Origin: Sabellastarte sp. h YS-2021
Lineage: Eukaryota; Annelida; Polychaeta; Sabellida; Sabellidae
DNA length: 64,000 bases
Assembly (NCBI GenBank): GCA_964017235.1
Contig: OZ024928.1
Coordinates: 3,596,001-3,660,000 of the forward strand
Reading direction: 5' to 3'
Part shown: positions 58,700-64,000 of the stretch, piece after piece
How positions within the stretch are numbered: position 1 is the first letter of the stretch
Layout of the letters: every line of letters starts with the position of its first letter
Notes under the pieces: model-generated
What the model saw: only the letters and a program-made list of their open reading frames with translations
Database searches by the model: none
What the model was told of the DNA's origin: nothing
Translations under genes and position numbers: made by a program

Positions 58700-60780
58700 A
58701 AGCTTTGCATGTCCCTTACTCAATATGAACTGTTACAGTATATTGGGCATTCGCTTATAGAAGGTGACTGGTTGGACGTCACTAGAATTTATGAGTGTAC
58801 AATAGTACACATAATTCACCGATTCACTCAGCTAACAAGGTATCTTCGCTTCATTGGAGGCTACAGATTCTACCACTTCACTGCCTTACCCTTCAGTATT
58901 GCTTCAGTTTGGTCTCGAGTTCACTAAGGTAGCAAAAGGGTTGAAGCTGATGGCTTTCGCAGAAGACATCAGTATTCGCCAGTAGATAGACGGTTGGTTA
59001 ATGAAAACTAACTCAGACAGCAATGCCAAGGATACACCCACTGGGTGGTGCATCTTGTTGAAAGCCTGGGTTGGATCATAAATTTCTAAAAAAATCAGAT
59101 TTATTTCCAACTCCACTAATCAAATTCGACCTCAGGGTAGGTCTAGTCTTCCCAACTCAAAGGAATTTATTGTCTTCTTGGGAAGACAGTTACCATGTTG
59201 AAAGCTTCTCATTTATCTCCAGGGAAGCTCATATCACTTTGGAAGTATGGCTTCAGTGGAGAATACTATACCATTGGGTTATCTGAATATGAAGTCACTC
59301 CAATGGTATCCGGAAACACTGCTGATATCTTAAGTCTCTGGATATCCCTTTTCTTGGGTCTTTGGTTCAGGGATCATCTTCACTGGTGGACCAATAGTTT
59401 AATTTTGAAGGAGGTTTCACCACTCCTTCAGGAGCACAGTTTTCTCTCCATTCACAGAAGCTTCCCTAATGGGTTGGGGTGCTTTCTTGAGCCATCCACA
59501 GCCATTGGTCTGTGGCATCAGGAAGAGTCAAGACTCCACATGACATAACATTCTACAGGTGGAAGCAGTGTTGTTATTTTTTAACATGACTCAGAAATCA
59601 GTTTGTGGATTGAAATCAGTTCAGTTTCACTGACAATTTATTAGTGGTTGCCTATATGAACAGCCAGGGAGGCATCCACTCTCAGGTAATATGTACCTTA
59701 ATCTGCAGAATCATGGTTAAGTCGAATGCCAAAATGATTCAGATTCAGGAGGTACATTTCAGGGAATCTATAGGGTCCGGCAGATTCCTTGTCTAGACAG
59801 ATAAGTTTTCAAACCAAAAGGGTTCGTCAGGTTTTCAATCGATTTACACATTGCTACCATCAATCAGTGGTTGATGTTGTTGCAACAGATGAATCACAAG
59901 CTTCCCATGTAGGTCACCTGTCAGGCTCGGGAAACAGGTGCTTGTACATCTCTTGTGGAGGTTTGGACAGTCTTGTGTTTTGCCCAGGTTCTTGGTCCTG
60001 TAGGTAATGTAAACATATGTGTGTCTCATGTCCCAGACAGTCAGGCTTGGGAGACAGATGCATTGAATGTCTCTGTGTAGGGTCTGGTCAGTTATGTCCA
60101 GTGGCCCTCATCCCTCAGGTGATTCAACAGATGACCATCTAAAGGTGGAGAATCATCATGATTGGGTAGCCAGGGATGTCTTGGTTTGGGTATGGTGGAT
60201 CTGGCCACAAAACTCCTAAATGGGTGAATCTGTTGACTCAACCATTCAGCAACAGATTTCACAACAATCTACCTTACTTGAATCTTCAGGATTGGCATCT
60301 GGAGTCAGACATGAAGATTATGGAAGATTCCCAGAGGAAGTGGTGAAACAATGAAGGAGCACTCCTCAAGGAGAATCTGAGAATGAATTGTTCTAGTTGG
60401 ACAGTGGTGTGAAGAGAGCCAAGTGTTTATCTCAGACCCCACTATTCCGCATTGAGCAAATTTCCTGAAATTCTAGTTTAAGGAACATACTAATACCATC
60501 TGCTATTGTGGGCTATAGAACAGCAATTACGGATGGTTTGGCGCTTAAAGAGTCAAAAAGTATCTAAAAGTTGAGCTAAATATTAGTTTAGCAACTTTTA
60601 GAAAGAGACAAACCAATAGTTTTGGATTTTGTCATTGGTCCTTCATGCTCTTATCAAACAGCCTTTGAGCTTGTGAGGAAGGCTTTCTTGAAGTTACTAC
60701 CTTTCAAGACAGCTTTTGGGTTTGGCTTCAGGTAAAGTAGTGACATTCATGCTTCCCTTAGTTGTAGGGAGAATGGGTCA
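58700..60780 (+). pseudogene. DIRS copy 3 RT / RNase H / recombinase remnants
   Basis: RT remnants: GDWLDVT, RYLRFIGGYRFYHFTALP, FSIASVWS, then LKLMAFAEDISI in another frame followed by a stop and IDGWLMKT where YLDD should be, so the catalytic box is lost. RNase H: LVVAYMNSQGGIHSQ and CTLICRIM at 59640-59720. Recombinase remnants near 60660-60730 (FLKLLPFKTAFGFGF-like). Many stops and frame changes. It is more divergent from copies 1 and 2 than they are from each other, so it is a separate DIRS lineage. Confidence 0.82.
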
Positions 60781-61797
60781 CAAGTAACTTTGGCCTATTA
60801 ACTGCCTTTTTGGCCATGAACCAGTTTGGCTTCAGATGGGCCTACTGCAATTGAACCAGTGGTCTTTGTATCTGTGGATTACATTAATACTTGGGACATA
60901 TTCTTCCTTTAGTTATAAGGAGAATGGGTCATAAGTAACTCTGACCCCTTCAATTACCAGAACCAGTTGGCTTTGGATGGGCCTACTGCAAATAAGCCTG
61001 TGGTCATGCCAGCTCTTAGCCTCTTTGGACAACAGTTTGACTCAATATGGGTTTGTCTGTTTCTTGTTAGGGGTTTGATGATCAAAAGGTTTGGGGTAGA
61101 ACAAATCTTTTGTTTTACTGCCATTAAGAAAGTTTCTTAAAAGGACTTCTCTTTTGGCACCTATTTCATCTTGACTGAGTCAAGATTGAGTTACAGAAGC
61201 TATTGATGTATGTTTTTGATAGCATCTTTAGTTTTATAGGTGATTTCCTTACATGAGTTTCTTGATACATGTTATTGGAAATTGCATTGTATGTATACCA
61301 ATTTCTGTCTGAAAAACCTCTGTTGTCATAGGGTCAGATTTGAAATTGGGTCCTACAGTTGCAGTTACAGTTTTGTTACTTTATAAGTATGTGTTTCATA
61401 CTTATATTGGTACATTTGCAGTTTGTGGCTGGTATGTTTGCAATGCTGGATGTATTTGTAGTTAGATATCAATGTTGCCTAAATCTGACTTGGGAAGGAT
61501 TTGGCATTATGCTGATGACACTTACAGGTTGGTTTGACCTTGTTTTAGGGTCGGATGTTACAATGTAGATGGGCTATCTATTTATGACATCCTTTTGCAA
61601 CACCAACATTGTCAGCAGTTGTGAGAACTACAACTACATACTTTCAGTTTTTTGGGGAGTTGTATGTTGTGATTGTTGGAAGTTTTATATGTTATTAATG
61701 CATGTAAATTCCATTGTGAAGTTCTCATGTTGTTCAGTTGTAGGTTGGGTAGTGGTTTTTCTTAAAAGAATTCCCTCCATCCTGCAAGGCTGAATTC

Positions 61798-61894
61798 AGC
61801 TACTGTTAGGAAATGGTAAGGGTATTTCGCTATAAAATTGGAAAATTTAATAGTAATTTAAATTTTTATTAGAAATACTTACCATTTCCTAACA
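61798..61894 (+). repeat. DIRS copy 3 internal complementary region
   Basis: The first part (AGCTACTGTTAGGAAATGG ... GCTATAAAAT) is complementary to the left end 56620-56665; the second (TTGGAAAATTTAATAG ... CATTTCCTAAC) is complementary to the right end 62099-62155. The join reads ATAAAAT|TGG, which marks where the two ends meet in a circle. Confidence 0.93.
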
Positions 61895-61938
61895 CTCATA
61901 TTTCCCTCCCGCCTCCCCGCAAGTCATTCTTTTACTTG

Positions 61939-62111
61939 CAACAAAAATAATGAAGTAAACAATGTGGTCATGTGACCTAATTGGCGGGAGGACGGACTAC
62001 TGTAACCCAATGGCTTTATTAAGGTTGTTATATAACCTTAAAAATCGCATCTCTGCGTTGGCCATTGGGTTGGATGGCTCCAACAAATAGCTACTGTTAG
62101 GAAATGGTAAG
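61939..62111 (-). repeat. DIRS copy 3 right inverted terminal repeat
   Basis: Complement of 56638-56810, 173 bases, followed by an outer extension to 62155 (TATTTCTAATAAAAATTTAA ...). Confidence 0.93.
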
Positions 62112-62286
62112 TATTTCTAATAAAAATTTAAATTACTATTAAATTTTCCAATTTTGTCATAAATGGAAAAACATATTAAACACAGGAAGATGGTCATTTC
62201 TACAAACTCATTAATATTCATTGGGATGCTTTGTTTTTGCTGTGCAAAAACAATTTCTTTTTCTGTTGCGAAGCAATACTCCAGTT

Positions 62287-62569
62287 ATTTCTGTATCATG
62301 TCATATTGCTAGGGTAATATTGTCTACTCAATAGTCTGAATCTGGAATACTGAAAAATTAACAACTAACAGGAAGTTCAGTTTATCAAAACTACACATGG
62401 CAGTTAACATATTAAAAACTACAAAAATATGAGTTAAAAATTTCTTCAGATTTCAAATATTGCAGTGTAAGTTTATAATTGTATTCTGATTCACCGGATA
62501 GCACCTGGTGGATACTATGGATTTCGCTTTGTGACACTGCCGCCGCAGTGTGTAGAGAGATTTCACCAT
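62287..62569. other. Unassigned DNA in APLF intron 2
   Basis: AT-rich, no coding or repeat recognised. Confidence 0.4.
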
Positions 62570-62815
62570 TTTCTCAAATTTGGATATATTCATAACCATA
62601 AATCTTGCCTGGGAATATTTTTGGCCTCATTGTGAAAAACAAGATGGCCGCCAGGGACGTTTATTCGACTTTAAGCAAGGACTTTTTGTTGGCCCTAAAG
62701 AGCAAAGGGCAAAGGTAGAGATTTCAAATTTGCAGGATATGTTCCTCATTACAAAATCTTAACTGTGAATATTTTTGGCCTCATTTTGAAAAACAAGGTG
62801 GCTGCCACGGGCAGT
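62570..62815 (+). repeat. Two diverged units preceding the E3 array
   Basis: Two copies share GGAATATTTTTGGCCTCATTG, AAAACAAGATGGCCGCC and a TAAATCTTGCCT/AAAATCTTAACT block, at about 62600 and 62765. Confidence 0.7.
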
Positions 62816-63790
62816 TTTTACCCCACAGCCCTTAAGGGCTGTTGGGGTATTGTTTTCACCCATGGTGTCTGGATGGGTGGGTGGGTGGGCGGGCGGCGGG
62901 AAAAGAGTTTGTCCGGGCTGTATCTCAGATGCCGTAAGGTGTAGGAAGTTGATACTTGGTAGGGACATTGGTTAGGGGGTGTAGGTGTGCAACGTCATGG
63001 TCTGACCTTGATTTGACCTTTGACCTTGCCGTAGTGACCTTGAGTTTGAAAATCTTGTCCGGGCTATATCTCGGAAACCATAAGGTGTAGGAAGTTGATA
63101 CTTGGTAGGGATATTGGTTAGGGGGTGTAGGTGTGCAACATCATGGTGTGACCTTGATTTGACCTTTGACCTTGCCGTAGTGACCTTGACCTATAAAATC
63201 TTGTCCGGGCTATATCTCGGAAACCGTAAGGTGTAGAAAGTTGATACTTGGTAGGAATATTGGTTAGGGGGTGTAGGTGTGCAGCGTCATGGTCTGACCT
63301 TGATTTGACCTTGCCGTAGTGACCTTGACCTATAAAATCTTGTCCGGGCTATATCTCAGAAACTGTAAGGTGTAGGAAGTTGATACTTGGTACGGATATT
63401 GGTTAGAGGGTATAGGTGTGCCACGTCATGGTCTGACCTTGATTTGTCCTTTGACCTTGCCGTAGTGACCTTGACCTATAAAATCTTGTCCGGGCTATAT
63501 CTCAGAAACCGTAAGGTGTAGGAAGTTGATACTTGGTAGGGATATTGGTTAGGGGGTGTAGGTGTGCAATGTCATGGTCTGACAAGGATTTGACCTTTGA
63601 CCTTGCCGTAGTGACCTTGAGTTCGAAAATCTTGTGCCGGCTATATCTCGGAAACCGCAAGGTGTAGGAAGTTGATACTTGGTAGGGACATTGGTTAGGG
63701 GGTGTAGTTGTGCAACGTCATGATCTGACCTTGATTTGACCTTTGACCTTGCTGTAGTGACCTTGACCTATAAAATCTTGTTGCACCTTT
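62816..63790 (+). repeat. E3 element with ~146 bp satellite array
   Basis: It starts with a palindrome, CCACAGCCCTTAAGGGCTGT extended to TTGGGG, then TTTCACCCATGGTGTC and a GGGTGGGTGG run. Six to seven units follow with GTAGGAAGTTGATACTTGG at 62941, 63087, 63233 (variant), 63372, 63518 and 63663. Each contains CTTGTCCGGGCTATATCTCGG, CATGGTCTGACCTTG and CTTGCCGTAGTGACCTTG. Spacing is 146 bases apart from one of 139. No coding. Confidence 0.92.
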
Positions 63791-64000
63791 GAGTCTGTTT
63801 TTTTGATGCAGATTTAGCACTGTTAAAGTCATATTAGAATTTATTAAGAATTTTACTTTTATAACTTCCCATTGTAAGAGATAGAATTTCATCAAGTGAG
63901 CCACAGATTTTGCTCCAACACCACACATAAGCATTCATTAAATGTATTACCACTTCTGTATGCATGATAATATTCAAACCATCTAAACCATAATTGGGCC
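63791..64000. other. Unassigned end of window
   Basis: AT-rich, no gene or repeat recognised. It is presumably still APLF intron 2. Confidence 0.4.

Larger units (their letters stand above)
56620..62155 (+). mobile_element. DIRS-type retrotransposon copy 3 with complete terminal structure
   Basis: Inverted terminal repeats of 173 bases (56638-56810 and 61939-62111) are preceded and followed by unequal outer extensions (56620-56637 and 62112-62155). An internal complementary region at 61798-61894 is complementary to both outer extensions joined end to end. This is the defining DIRS-1 arrangement, used to template a circular replication intermediate. The ends meet on a shared ATTTT (ATTTT at 56620, ATTTT at 62151), and no target duplication is seen, as expected for tyrosine-recombinase integration. 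Coding is heavily decayed. It sits inside E1 copy C. Confidence 0.93.
55575..62286 (+). mobile_element. E1 copy C: Helitron-like element, interrupted by DIRS copy 3
   Basis: The leader begins TTTGTTTGTATATGGGAGA at 55579 and matches E1 copies A and B (CCGCATTTTCTTTT, GGTGGATTCTCTTC, ACATTTCAACCAATCA, GTGCTTGTCCGG). Diverged satellite units run 55980-56560. After the DIRS (56620-62155) the sequence resumes and ends with GGGATGCTTTG and the stem-loop TGTTTTTGC / GCAAAAACA (62232-62252), then CTCCAGTT. It sits in APLF intron 2. Confidence 0.7.

Noticed and set aside
55194-64000. A third APLF exon completing the FHA domain
   Set aside because: I looked for FHA C-terminal and PBZ-like text in the + frames and found none; the region is E1, DIRS and E3 sequence.

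Overview
This is a window of AT-rich animal nuclear DNA. It holds spliced exons, SINEs, LINEs, a Penelope-like element, DIRS-type retrotransposons, hAT, Mutator-like and MITE DNA transposons, and satellite-bearing Helitron-like elements. This mix, and above all the tandem-repeat-carrying elements and the tRNA-derived SINE, fits a marine invertebrate, most likely a bivalve mollusc. That assignment is an inference from repeat style, not from a marker gene. There is no bacterial, viral or organellar signature.

The only host gene I can support is the 5' part of an APLF-like gene (FHA-domain DNA-repair factor). Two coding exons lie at 54530-54622 and 55122-55193 on the + strand, with consensus splice sites and phase 0 junctions. 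The rest of the gene must lie beyond 64000. Almost everything else is mobile DNA at different stages of decay.

Layout. 1-3950: little recognisable, with one decayed minus-strand ORF. 3951-6965: a Helitron-like element (called E1 here) carrying two satellite arrays. 6999-7235: SINE. 7297-12075: a minus-strand Penelope-like RT fragment split by an L1/Tx1-like LINE (7648-12000). 12424-14535: E2 element with a ~156 bp satellite. 14640-17785: decayed DIRS copy 1. 19050-29763: DIRS copy 2, interrupted by a CCCAGCAGG-ended element (23106-29641) that is itself interrupted by a 5.1 kb hAT (23163-28255), which contains a SINE and a MITE. 31345-36191: a degenerate tandem array hosting two more CCCAG-ended elements and a SINE doublet. 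37698-42639: a cluster of TA-flanked MITEs, one split by a 3.9 kb Mutator-like element with a 9 bp target duplication. 42852-45592: hAT-type MITE, LINE tail, minisatellite, interrupted SINE. 45598-47151: second hAT transposase (minus). 47148-54270: E2 and E1 copies with long arrays. 54513-55193: APLF exons. 55575-62286: E1 copy interrupted by DIRS copy 3 (56620-62155), whose inverted repeats and internal complementary region are intact. 62570-63790: E3 satellite array.

The nested insertions give a relative chronology, because each insertion has visible junctions and several have target-site duplications. I found no convincing previously undescribed functional system. The most unusual signals are a short core motif shared by at least six otherwise different satellites, a family of CCCAG-ended elements each filled with its own iterated palindrome, and the nested insertion structure.
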